A DNA stretch of 35,410 nucleotides from an uncultured Alphaproteobacteria bacterium. Lineage in GTDB: Bacteria > Pseudomonadota > Alphaproteobacteria > CAAHEQ01 > UBA3637. The DNA lies in NCBI GenBank assembly GCA_905236245.1, contig CAJOPC010000010.1, positions 1-35,410 on the forward strand. Reading direction: 5' to 3'. A program made the position numbers and the translations under genes. Shown here piece by piece: positions 15,372-22,987 of this stretch (its first letter is position 1; every line of letters begins with the position of its first letter). The notes beneath the pieces were generated by a model that made no database searches, was not told the DNA's origin, and was given only the letters and a program-made list of their open reading frames with translations.

Positions 15372-16384
15372 GAATGCGTCATCGTGTTTTTTTATATTTT
15401 TTGATTGTCGGTTTCGTTTTTTGTATTATGGGGGGAAGTGTTTTGTCCACCTATCGTCAATTCGTGGCGGAAGGGCCTTTGCGGGAGCCTAAAGAAGTCG
15501 TAATAAAAGCAGGACATTCCTTACGTAAAATAGCCAAGCATCTTTATCGGGAAGGCGTTATCAGAAGTCCGTCTATTTTCGAAATTGGTGTGCGGGCAAG
15601 TGGGCAGGCTAAGTCCATTAAAGCAGGGGAATATTCTTTCCCAGAACACGCAAGCGCTAAAATGGTGTTGGCCGTTTTGACAAGTGGTAATACCTATATT
15701 CGAAAATTGGTTGTGCCAGAAGGTTTGACCTCTTATCAAATCGTAAATTTGATGAATAATATATATGGTTTAATGGGTGAGATTAAAAAAGAGCCCAAAA
15801 ACGGAACATTGTTGCCTGATACCTATTATTATTCGTATGGCGATACAAAGGAAGATTTGATTTTAAGAATGGAAAATGGTATGCAGCGGGCATTAGATGA
15901 ATTATGGGCTAACAGATCAAAAAAAGTGACATTAAAAAGCCCGAAAGAAGCCGTTGTTATGGCTTCTATTATAGAAAAAGAAACAGCTCGTGATTCTGAA
16001 CGGGCCCATATCGCTTCTGTTTTTTACAACAGATTGGCAAAAAAAATGAAGATCCAATCTGATCCTACGGTTATTTTTGCTATTACAAATGGCCGTGGTG
16101 AGCTAAAAAGGCCTTTGACATATCAAGATTTAAAAGTTGACAGCCCATATAATACGTATGTGATAAATGGGTTGCCCAGAAATCCAATTAGCAATCCAGG
16201 ATATGCGTCTTTAAAGGCTGTTCTAAATCCGGATACTACGGAAGATTTATATTTTGTTGCAGATGGTAAGGGAGGACATGTTTTTTCGAAAACTTATCGA
16301 GAGCACGAAATACATGTTCAAAATTATAGGGAACAAAGACGACAAAAAAATAATTCGTCATCAAAAACTAATTCGAAAAAATAA
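15368..16384 (+). CDS. mltG: endolytic murein transglycosylase MltG
   Basis: MltG (YceG-like) cuts nascent glycan strands and so ends peptidoglycan polymerisation. The 338-residue protein has a short basic N-terminus and one membrane helix (about 7-28), then a LysM-like segment (VIKAGHSLRKIAKHL). The catalytic domain has MASIIEKETARDSERAHIAS, whose EKET carries the presumed catalytic Glu, and QSDPTVIFAI, SPYNTYVINGLPRNPISNPG and YFVADGKGGHVFS. The C-terminus is basic and Ser/Lys-rich. The fabF-mltG pairing is common. A second ATG two codons in is an alternative start. Confidence 0.95.
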   Translation: MRMRHRVFLYFLIVGFVFCIMGGSVLSTYRQFVAEGPLREPKEVVIKAGHSLRKIAKHLYREGVIRSPSIFEIGVRASGQAKSIKAGEYSFPEHASAKMVLAVLTSGNTYIRKLVVPEGLTSYQIVNLMNNIYGLMGEIKKEPKNGTLLPDTYYYSYGDTKEDLILRMENGMQRALDELWANRSKKVTLKSPKEAVVMASIIEKETARDSERAHIASVFYNRLAKKMKIQSDPTVIFAITNGRGELKRPLTYQDLKVDSPYNTYVINGLPRNPISNPGYASLKAVLNPDTTEDLYFVADGKGGHVFSKTYREHEIHVQNYREQRRQKNNSSSKTNSKK

Positions 16385-16394
16385 ATGAAAGCAC

Positions 16395-16430
16395 TTGCCT
16401 TTTATTTAAAATTTATATAGTCTATATAAA
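16395..16430 (+). promoter_or_regulatory. glgP promoter with 19-bp inverted repeat
   Basis: TTGCCT (16395-16400), a 17-bp spacer and TAGTCT (16418-16423). The inverted repeat TTTATATAG-T-CTATATAAA (16412-16430) covers the -10 box, which would suit a repressor. The region is AT-rich, so chance is a real alternative. Confidence 0.5.
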
Positions 16431-16451
16431 ATAAGGGGGAGATAAGACAGC

Positions 16452-18929
16452 ATGGTGCCGCATAAACCGCATTGCTCAAAGCAAAATGTGACTGCTCAGG
16501 ACTTGCAAAGCTTGATGGAGTGGCATATTAAATATTCCCTTTCTAAGCAAGTGTGTGAAGCCCACAAAAGTCATTTATTGGCGGCGCTATCTATGGCTGT
16601 TCGAGATTTGTGTATTGATCAAATGTTTGAAACGGCGGCGCGTCATAAAAAGTATGCAAAGAAACGCATTTATTATTTGTCATTGGAGTATTTGCCAGGA
16701 CGGTTATTATCCAATAACTTGATCAATTTTAATATAAAAGAGTTGTTAAAGGATGTCCATTTGGATAACCCAATTCCGTTGGAAAGTTTATTGGATGATG
16801 AATATGATCCCGCACTTGGTAATGGCGGATTAGGGCGTTTGGCTGCTTGTATTATGGATTCTATTGCAACACAGGGCCTCCCTGGTTATGGATATGGAAT
16901 TAATTACCAGTTTGGATTGTTTAAACAGTATTTTGAAAACGGATGGCAACGGGAGTGCGCAGATTCGTGGTTAGATGTGCAATCTCCTTGGCAAATTGAA
17001 CGTGCGGATAGAGCTTGTTTGGTTAAATTAAGAGGGCGCGTTGTATATGAAGAAAAGGATGGCGTGCGGATTCCTTGTTGGGTAGATACAAGCCAGATTA
17101 TGGGGGTGCCGTTTGATATGCCTATGGTAGGTTATGGCGGAAAGACGGTGAACTATTTGCGACTTTATGCTGCAAAGTCAAATAATGTGTTGGATATTGA
17201 TCTTTTCAACAAAGGTGGTTATGTTGCCGCAGTGGAAGAAAATATCAAAGTTGAAACTATATCAAAAGTTTTATATCCGTCGGATGCTGTTGAGTCCGGT
17301 AAGGAATTACGTCTTATTCAACAGTATTTCTTTGTCTCATGCGTCGTTCAAGATATTTTACGACGTTTTTCCGAAGAAAAATTGCCGTTTTCTGAATTAC
17401 CTAAGAAAGTTGTTTTACAACTAAATGATACGCATCCTACATTGGCTATTGTAGAATTGATGCGTATTTTATTAGATGTTTACCATTTAGATTGGGATGA
17501 GGCTTTCGAGATTACACGCAATTCAATGGCCTATACCAACCATACCTTGTTGCCAGAGGCTTTGGAAAAGTGGCCTGTGGCGTTGTTCGAAAAGTATTTG
17601 CCCAGACATTTATTGATTATTTATGAAATCAATGAGTGGTTAATGCGCGAAGTGAGAAATCGGTACCCTGGAGATGATGGTAAATTATACAGGATGAGTT
17701 TGATTGAAGAAGGTGAAACAAAGTATATCCGTATGGCCAATTTGGCTGTTGTGGGGTCTTTCTCTGTCAATGGGGTGGCCAAAATACACACGGAATTGCT
17801 GAAACACAACCTGATGCCTGATTTTTATGAAATGTGGCCGGAAAAGTTTAACAACAAAACAAATGGTGTGACGCCAAGACGGTGGTTGTTGTTGGCTGAT
17901 CCGGATTTGTCCCGTTTTATCAGCCATCGAATTGGTGATCGTTGGATTACTCATTTGGAAGAATTGAAAAAATTGGAAGCTTGGGTGGATGATGCAACTG
18001 CTTTGAAAGAAATAAATGTAATCCAGTTAAAAAACAAGAAACGTTTGGCTGTATATATTCAAGATTTGTTGGGCATAAAAGTCAACCCAAATGCTTTGTT
18101 TGATTGCCAGGTTAAACGGATACATGAGTATAAGCGTCAATTGTTAAATGTTTTTCACATTATGTATCAATATTTTTCCATTGTGGAAGAAGGGCATACT
18201 CTACCAGTGCCACGTGTTTATATTTTTTCCGGAAAGGCGGCTCCAGGGTATGAGTTTGCTAAATTGGTTATAAAATTGATCAATAATGTTGCGGCACTAA
18301 TCAATAATGATAAACGCGTCAAGGATCAAATTAAAGTTGCCTTTATCCCGGATTATAAAGTTTCTGTTGCGGAAATTGTGATGCCTGCGGCAGATGTGAG
18401 TGAACAAATTTCCACTGCAGGTTTTGAAGCCTCGGGAACTGGAAATATGAAATTGACAATGAATGGGGCTTTGACGGTAGGAACATTAGATGGAGCTAAT
18501 GTTGAAATTATGAACGCTGTTGGTAAAGAAAATTTCTATTTGTTCGGGCTGACTGCCGAAGAAGTGCAAGATCGTCACGACCATAATTCACATAATCCTT
18601 GGGCTTTTTATGATAACGATCCACGTATTAAACGCATTATGGATAGCTTGGTGGATGGAACTTGGACACAAGGTGAAGATAAAAATATGTTCGTGCCTAT
18701 TTTCCAAAACATTATGTTTAAAGATTATTTCTTGTTGTTGGCGGATTTTGCTTCTTATGTGGCGATTCAGGATAAAATTGGACGAGATTTTAAGAATCGT
18801 CGAGCATGGGCTAAAAAGGCATTGCTTAATATCGCACGATCTGGACGTTTTTCTATTGATCGGACCGTAACAGAGTATGCTCAAGACATTTGGCATGTTA
18901 AGACAACTTTAAAGGATAATAATGGGTGA
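16452..18929 (+). CDS. glgP: glycogen/maltodextrin phosphorylase
   Basis: A pyridoxal-phosphate enzyme that releases glucose 1-phosphate from alpha-1,4-glucans. The 825-residue length is that of the GT35 family. Visible signatures are YYLSLEYLPGRLLSNNLINF near the N-terminus, DPALGNGGLGRLAACIMDS, LNDTHPTLAIVELMRI, NGVTPRRWLL, VKRIHEYKRQLLN, and EASGTGNMKLTMNGALTVGT with the PLP-binding Lys in GNMK. No other glycogen gene is in the window. Family members with different glucan preference cannot be separated by eye. An AAGGGGGAG stretch lies a little far (about 12 nt) upstream of the ATG. The 3' end overlaps trmB by 8 bp. Confidence 0.95.
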   Translation: MVPHKPHCSKQNVTAQDLQSLMEWHIKYSLSKQVCEAHKSHLLAALSMAVRDLCIDQMFETAARHKKYAKKRIYYLSLEYLPGRLLSNNLINFNIKELLKDVHLDNPIPLESLLDDEYDPALGNGGLGRLAACIMDSIATQGLPGYGYGINYQFGLFKQYFENGWQRECADSWLDVQSPWQIERADRACLVKLRGRVVYEEKDGVRIPCWVDTSQIMGVPFDMPMVGYGGKTVNYLRLYAAKSNNVLDIDLFNKGGYVAAVEENIKVETISKVLYPSDAVESGKELRLIQQYFFVSCVVQDILRRFSEEKLPFSELPKKVVLQLNDTHPTLAIVELMRILLDVYHLDWDEAFEITRNSMAYTNHTLLPEALEKWPVALFEKYLPRHLLIIYEINEWLMREVRNRYPGDDGKLYRMSLIEEGETKYIRMANLAVVGSFSVNGVAKIHTELLKHNLMPDFYEMWPEKFNNKTNGVTPRRWLLLADPDLSRFISHRIGDRWITHLEELKKLEAWVDDATALKEINVIQLKNKKRLAVYIQDLLGIKVNPNALFDCQVKRIHEYKRQLLNVFHIMYQYFSIVEEGHTLPVPRVYIFSGKAAPGYEFAKLVIKLINNVAALINNDKRVKDQIKVAFIPDYKVSVAEIVMPAADVSEQISTAGFEASGTGNMKLTMNGALTVGTLDGANVEIMNAVGKENFYLFGLTAEEVQDRHDHNSHNPWAFYDNDPRIKRIMDSLVDGTWTQGEDKNMFVPIFQNIMFKDYFLLLADFASYVAIQDKIGRDFKNRRAWAKKALLNIARSGRFSIDRTVTEYAQDIWHVKTTLKDNNG

Positions 18930-19638
18930 GATGCTACGTTTTTTTGGACGTCGTAAGGGAAAAGGTATAGGATCTTCCCGGCAATTGTTGTTGGATGAAT
19001 TGTTGCCTAAAATTCAGCTAAAATTACCAACGCGTGGATTGATTAAGCTAGATAAATTGTTTGGCGTTCATCCGAAAGAGGTATATTTGGAGGTCGGTTT
19101 TGGCGGCGGAGAACATTTAGCTGCTATGGCTAAGATATGTCCGGATGTTGGTTTTATCGGCGCGGAACCTTTTTTAAATGGTGTCTCTTCCTTGTTGGCA
19201 CATTTAAATGGTTCCCATCGTTTTCCAAAAGAGGATAAAGGGCTGGAACCTGATCGCAAAGATAATGTGCGTATATGGCCGGATGATATTCGATTAGTTT
19301 TTCCGAAATTGCCCGATAAAGTATTTGATAAAATCTTCGTGTTGTATCCGGATCCGTGGCCCAAAGCACGCCATGCGGAGCGACGGTTTATCAATCAGCA
19401 AAATTTACCAGAGCTATATCGATTGTTGCGTCCAAAAGGTCAGTTGATTGTTGCGACAGATGTGCAAGGCTATGCAGATTGGACATTGGAACAAATGAAA
19501 ATTTTTAAGAAATTTAAACGGATAAATAAAGATATACATGCTCCTCCCTCGGATTGGATTCCAACAAGATATGAACAAAAAGGAATTCAGGCGGGACGGC
19601 AACCAATTTATTTCATTTTTTCTAAAAAAAGTGCTTGA
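18922..19638 (+). CDS. trmB: tRNA (guanine-46-N7)-methyltransferase
   Basis: TrmB methylates G46 in the variable loop of tRNAs using S-adenosylmethionine. The 238-residue protein has the SAM loop EVGFGGGEHLAAMA, a GAEPFLNGVSSLL segment, the family signature YPDPWPKARHAERRFI with the catalytic/substrate residues, and RLLRPKGQLIVATD. The C-terminal PTRYEQKGIQAGRQPIYFIF is also typical. Translation starts 5 nt after an AAAGGA inside the glgP end, so it is coupled to glgP. A promoter for the next gene lies across its stop. Confidence 0.95.
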   Translation: MGEMLRFFGRRKGKGIGSSRQLLLDELLPKIQLKLPTRGLIKLDKLFGVHPKEVYLEVGFGGGEHLAAMAKICPDVGFIGAEPFLNGVSSLLAHLNGSHRFPKEDKGLEPDRKDNVRIWPDDIRLVFPKLPDKVFDKIFVLYPDPWPKARHAERRFINQQNLPELYRLLRPKGQLIVATDVQGYADWTLEQMKIFKKFKRINKDIHAPPSDWIPTRYEQKGIQAGRQPIYFIFSKKSA

Positions 19639-19663
19639 CGGGTTGAAAAAAAAAGACTAACCT
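19635..19663 (+). promoter_or_regulatory. promoter of the STAS-psd-pssA group
   Basis: TTGACG (19635-19640), a 17-bp spacer and TAACCT (19658-19663), overlapping the trmB stop codon. The -35 box is good and the -10 box poor. Confidence 0.45.
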
Positions 19664-19708
19664 AACATTATAGGATGTATAATAAACAAAAAAATGGGAG
19701 AGACAAAC

Positions 19709-20014
19709 ATGAATTATAAAACAGTCAATATTAAAGATGGTGTTGAAATTCAGTTAAATGGATCCTTTACTTTTCGCGATCACGATACCTTTTTTGAGGT
19801 AGTGTCGATGATTAAGACGGGCTATAACAGAAAAATGGTTTTTGATTTGAGCGCATGTGACTTTTTAGATTCGGCCGCATTAGGGATGTTGGTTATTGCA
19901 CATGATGAAGCTGCTGCAAAAGAAGTTGCTTTGTCTATTAAAGGTGCAAAAGGCAAAGTAAAAGATGTTTTGTATGCCGCTCGTTTTGACACACTTTATG
20001 ATTTTGAAGATTAA
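19709..20014 (+). CDS. STAS-domain protein (anti-sigma factor antagonist-like)
   Basis: A 101-residue single STAS domain. The core is KMVFDLSACDFLDSAALGML, in which Ser55 aligns with the serine phosphorylated in SpoIIAA-type antagonists. An FRDHDTFFEV helix comes before it and a KDVLYAARFDTLYDF end after it. No kinase, phosphatase or anti-sigma gene is adjacent, so the partner is unknown. ATG 19709 is chosen because GGGAGAG lies 7 nt upstream; the in-frame ATG at 19694 has no ribosome site. An alternative role is the lipid-transport STAS protein MlaB, which fits the phospholipid neighbours but lacks the other mla genes here. Confidence 0.82.
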   Translation: MNYKTVNIKDGVEIQLNGSFTFRDHDTFFEVVSMIKTGYNRKMVFDLSACDFLDSAALGMLVIAHDEAAAKEVALSIKGAKGKVKDVLYAARFDTLYDFED

Positions 20015-20043
20015 TTTCATATACTGATGTGTGAAAGGCTTTA

Positions 20044-20757
20044 ATGACATATAAACTACCGACTTCTGAAGAAATAAAATCCATCGATTTATCCTGGAAA
20101 AGGTATTTAATCCCCAAAATTCACAAAGAGGGAGTTAAAATTCTTGTATGGATGGCTGTGTTTTTCTTGGTCCTTGGTTTGTTGTGGGACGGTGTATGGT
20201 ATATTGGGTTGCCGTTATTATGTTTCTCCTATTATTTTTTCCGGAACCCAGAGCGCCATTCTCCCCAAGGGGATGGATTGATTCTTGCCCCCGCAGATGG
20301 TATCGTTAGCAATATCAAAGAAATGGTGCCACCAAAGGCATTGGGTCTGGGAAGTGACAAGTTGATTCGTATCAGTATTTTTATGAGCGTATTTTCTGTC
20401 CATGTGAATCGTGCGCCAGTTACAGGACGCGTGACACATTTAGAATATGTTCCGGGGAAGTTTGTTTCTGTGGCGGATAAGGATAGTGAAGATAATGAAC
20501 ATCAATTGATCGGTATGACTGCTGCGAATGGTCAGAAAATTGGTTTTGTGCAGATTGCAGGATTAGTTGCAAGGCGGATTTATTGTCCTTTAAAAATAGG
20601 GGATCAATTAAAAGCTGGAGATGTTTTTGGTATGATCCGTTTTGGGTCCAGATTAGATGTGTTTTTACCAAAGGGCGTTGTTCCGAAAATTTTATTAGGA
20701 CAGGTTGCTGTTGCGGGTGAAACTGTGTTGGCTGAGATGAAAGAGGGTAAAAAATGA
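20044..20757 (+). CDS. psd: phosphatidylserine decarboxylase proenzyme
   Basis: Psd makes phosphatidylethanolamine from phosphatidylserine. The 237-residue chain is the short form found in many alphaproteobacteria, Bacteroidetes and archaea. It has a membrane-associated N-terminus (about 35-65), the conserved YFFRNPERHSP, LAPADGIV, MSVFSVHVNRAPVTGRV and the C-terminal FGSRLDVFLP. The chain is expected to cleave itself at Gly-Ser in FGSR to form the pyruvoyl group. The TGA overlaps the pssA ATG. A short hairpin (about 20014-20036) lies near its ribosome site. Confidence 0.94.
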   Translation: MTYKLPTSEEIKSIDLSWKRYLIPKIHKEGVKILVWMAVFFLVLGLLWDGVWYIGLPLLCFSYYFFRNPERHSPQGDGLILAPADGIVSNIKEMVPPKALGLGSDKLIRISIFMSVFSVHVNRAPVTGRVTHLEYVPGKFVSVADKDSEDNEHQLIGMTAANGQKIGFVQIAGLVARRIYCPLKIGDQLKAGDVFGMIRFGSRLDVFLPKGVVPKILLGQVAVAGETVLAEMKEGKK

Positions 20758-21530
20758 CAGAAGCAATAAAACCGCTTTTCCCTAATGCTATAACGATGTT
20801 GGCGCTGGCTTTCGGTGTGTCGGCATTGAATATGGCTTTGTGGGGAAATTGGCAATTGGCGGTCTTTTTTATTTTCTTGGCTGGAATATTTGATTTTCTT
20901 GATGGCAAGATTGCACGGCTTTTAGGCGTTTCTAGCCGTTTTGGGGCGGAATTGGATTCGTTATCCGATTTCGTTAGTTTTGGCGTTGCGCCTGGTTTTT
21001 TAATGTATAATTGGACCATGAATGATGAGTTGCGTATTAATGCTATGCAAAATGTTGTTTATAAGTCTGATGCTGTCGGTTTATATTGGGGAGTTGTTTT
21101 GTTCTTAGTTGTGTGTTGTGCTAGCCGATTGGCTCGTTTCAATACAATGTTGGATGAAAAACAACCTAAATATTGGTTGCACTTTTTTATGGGGGTTCCT
21201 GCTCCTGCCGGAGCCGCATTGGCCATACTGCCGTTGATCTTTTGGTTTGCATCGAAAGAGACTGTAGATCTTTTCAGACATCCGTTGTTTGTGAGCCTGT
21301 TTATGATCTTTTCTGGAGTTATGATGGCCAGTCGTGTTCCCACAGTTTGTTTGAAGCATTTGCGCCCGGGTAAGACTTTTGGTTCTGTTATAGGGCTCTT
21401 GTTCTTGGCGTTTATTTGTGGTATTGTCGCGTTTCCATGGGTTATGTTTAGTATTGTGGGAGTGTTATATTTAGTATCTATTCCTGTGGGAATTTATGTT
21501 TTTATGAAATTGAAAAAGCAATTAAGCTAA
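20754..21530 (+). CDS. pssA: CDP-diacylglycerol-serine O-phosphatidyltransferase
   Basis: PssA makes phosphatidylserine from CDP-diacylglycerol and serine in the inner membrane. The 258-residue protein has about seven hydrophobic helices and the CDP-alcohol phosphotransferase motif FDFLDGKIARLLGVSSRFGAELDSLSD, which fits D-G-x2-A-R-x8-G-x3-D-x3-D. It starts inside the psd stop (ATGA). The two enzymes act in sequence, so the pair makes phosphatidylethanolamine. An AAAGAGG site serves as ribosome site. Confidence 0.94.
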   Translation: MTEAIKPLFPNAITMLALAFGVSALNMALWGNWQLAVFFIFLAGIFDFLDGKIARLLGVSSRFGAELDSLSDFVSFGVAPGFLMYNWTMNDELRINAMQNVVYKSDAVGLYWGVVLFLVVCCASRLARFNTMLDEKQPKYWLHFFMGVPAPAGAALAILPLIFWFASKETVDLFRHPLFVSLFMIFSGVMMASRVPTVCLKHLRPGKTFGSVIGLLFLAFICGIVAFPWVMFSIVGVLYLVSIPVGIYVFMKLKKQLS

Positions 21531-21543
21531 AAAAGGGGGAAAA

Positions 21544-22173
21544 ATGAGAAGTTTTTTGTTTTGCTTATTACTGGGGATTTCTTTCACCGCGGCAGCGGCA
21601 GTGGTGTCCGAAAAAGATGTGATGACAGGGGCTGTTCCTAGAAAAAGTATAGAAACGAAATTCACAAATCGGGCAAATCATAAGATTTTGTTAGATAAGA
21701 AATTGGCAGAAGACAGGCCTATGTATGACGGCTTTTTGGAATCTGAAGAAGCAGTGCGTTTGGGCCAAATCAGTGATCTAACTACAAAAGAGAATATCAA
21801 AGCGGTTGATAATTTTGTTCGGTTAGCAGATAAGAATCCTGAAAATTTAATGCAACGGTTGATTGGTGCTAAGCCGGGTCAAGTTGAATGGCCTACAAGA
21901 GGGACAACGCGCTTGGGATCTCAGGAAGAGGTTCGCGGTTCTACGGCAGCAAAAGATTCAGATAATCCTTTGGAAATGTTGACCAGTATTCGTATGCACG
22001 ATGTGACGGGATCCTATGATGATATGGAAAGGGATTCTCAATATGTTAAACAGGTATATGAAAAAAAGGCTATTCCTGTATTGAAGAATTTGTCTCATGA
22101 ATTCTTGGGACAAAAAGCTGCACCTGTGATATTGTCTGAAACACCAATTGGGGCGACATCTATTGCTCCTTAA
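21544..22173 (+). CDS. secreted protein of unknown function
   Basis: No family is recognised. The 209-residue product has a signal peptide (MRSFLFCLLLGISFTAAAA, cleavage near residue 19-20) and a charged, cysteine-free mature part. It is predicted mostly helical in the middle (TTKENIKAVDNFVRLADKNPENLMQRL), with a Gly/Thr/Arg-rich segment around 118-135. It should be periplasmic. It follows pssA by 13 bp with a strong AAAGGGGGAA ribosome site, so it is transcribed with the phospholipid genes; a link to the envelope is inference. Confidence 0.8.
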   Translation: MRSFLFCLLLGISFTAAAAVVSEKDVMTGAVPRKSIETKFTNRANHKILLDKKLAEDRPMYDGFLESEEAVRLGQISDLTTKENIKAVDNFVRLADKNPENLMQRLIGAKPGQVEWPTRGTTRLGSQEEVRGSTAAKDSDNPLEMLTSIRMHDVTGSYDDMERDSQYVKQVYEKKAIPVLKNLSHEFLGQKAAPVILSETPIGATSIAP

Positions 22174-22185
22174 TATAGCTTAAAA

Positions 22186-22947
22186 ATGAAAAAGGTTGTG
22201 CTTGTTTCAACAGTTGCTCCCACAATAGTGTTGGTGCGGCCACAGTTAGCTGAAAATGTGGGCATGGTTGCTCGTGCAATGATGAATTGTGGTTGTAGTT
22301 CATTGCGTTTGGTCGCTCCTCGTGAAGACCATTTGTCCAAAGCTGCAATAAGTGCGGCCTCTGGTGCTCAGGAAATTTTACAAGCTGCTCAAGTTTTTGC
22401 CTCTCTTGAAGATGCTGTATCCGATATGTCATGTGTTATGGCAACAACGGCGCGTTTGCGAGATATGGCGAAACAGGTTTTTCCTCCAAAGTTAGCTGTT
22501 CAAAAAACAAATAAAGTTTTGTCAAAAAATGGCAAGATCGCATGGCTTTTTGGCCCGGAACGGACGGGGTTGGAAAATGCGGACTTGGATTTAGCGGATT
22601 ATTTGGTTCAAATTCCATTAAATCCAGCGCATAGTTCGCTTAATTTGTCTCAAGCAGTGTTGATTATGGCTTATCATTGGTGGAGTGAATCTCAAAAAAA
22701 ATCGTTGCCGTGTGTGCAAGAGACTCAATTGGCAACAAAGCAGGAAGTATCGTTGTTTTTAAGTAAATTGGATGGGGATTTAGAGGCAAATGGATATTAT
22801 AGCCTCGTGGATAAAAAAGATAGAATGAAGCGTAATTTGCATAACATTTTTATACGGATGAATTTGACGCGTTCGGAGCTTAAAACGCTGTATAATGCGA
22901 TTAGTTTTTTAAAAAAAAAGATAAATAAAGCAAAAAATACTTGCTAA
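22186..22947 (+). CDS. trmJ: tRNA 2'-O-methyltransferase, TrmJ type
   Basis: A SPOUT-class enzyme of the TrmJ group, which methylates the ribose at position 32 of tRNAs. In 253 residues it shows PTIVLVRPQLAENVGMVARA at the start, MATTARLRDM, motif 2 WLFGPERTGLENADLDLADY and motif 3 IPLNPAHSSLNLSQAVLIMAY, which form the knotted SAM site. A helical C-terminal extension (about 185-250) is normal for TrmJ. No Shine-Dalgarno sequence is visible before the ATG, 12 bp after the previous stop. A related TrmH-family activity cannot be ruled out. Confidence 0.9.
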   Translation: MKKVVLVSTVAPTIVLVRPQLAENVGMVARAMMNCGCSSLRLVAPREDHLSKAAISAASGAQEILQAAQVFASLEDAVSDMSCVMATTARLRDMAKQVFPPKLAVQKTNKVLSKNGKIAWLFGPERTGLENADLDLADYLVQIPLNPAHSSLNLSQAVLIMAYHWWSESQKKSLPCVQETQLATKQEVSLFLSKLDGDLEANGYYSLVDKKDRMKRNLHNIFIRMNLTRSELKTLYNAISFLKKKINKAKNTC

Positions 22948-22969
22948 AAGTAAGAAATATTTTTAGAAT
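22941..22969 (+). promoter_or_regulatory. promoter of the LamG/pilin-like pair
   Basis: TTGCTA (22941-22946), a 17-bp spacer and TAGAAT (22964-22969, five of six consensus bases) lie across the trmJ stop codon and 18 bp before the ATG at 22988, which has GGTGGA as ribosome site. Confidence 0.65.
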
Positions 22970-22987
22970 GATAAAAAAAGGTGGAAT

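Noticed and set aside
20014-20036. Small hairpin (TTTCATAT / GTGTGAAA) before psd as a regulatory switch
   Set aside because: Only 8 pairs, two of them G-T, and mostly A-T. It is close to the ribosome site but too weak to claim control.
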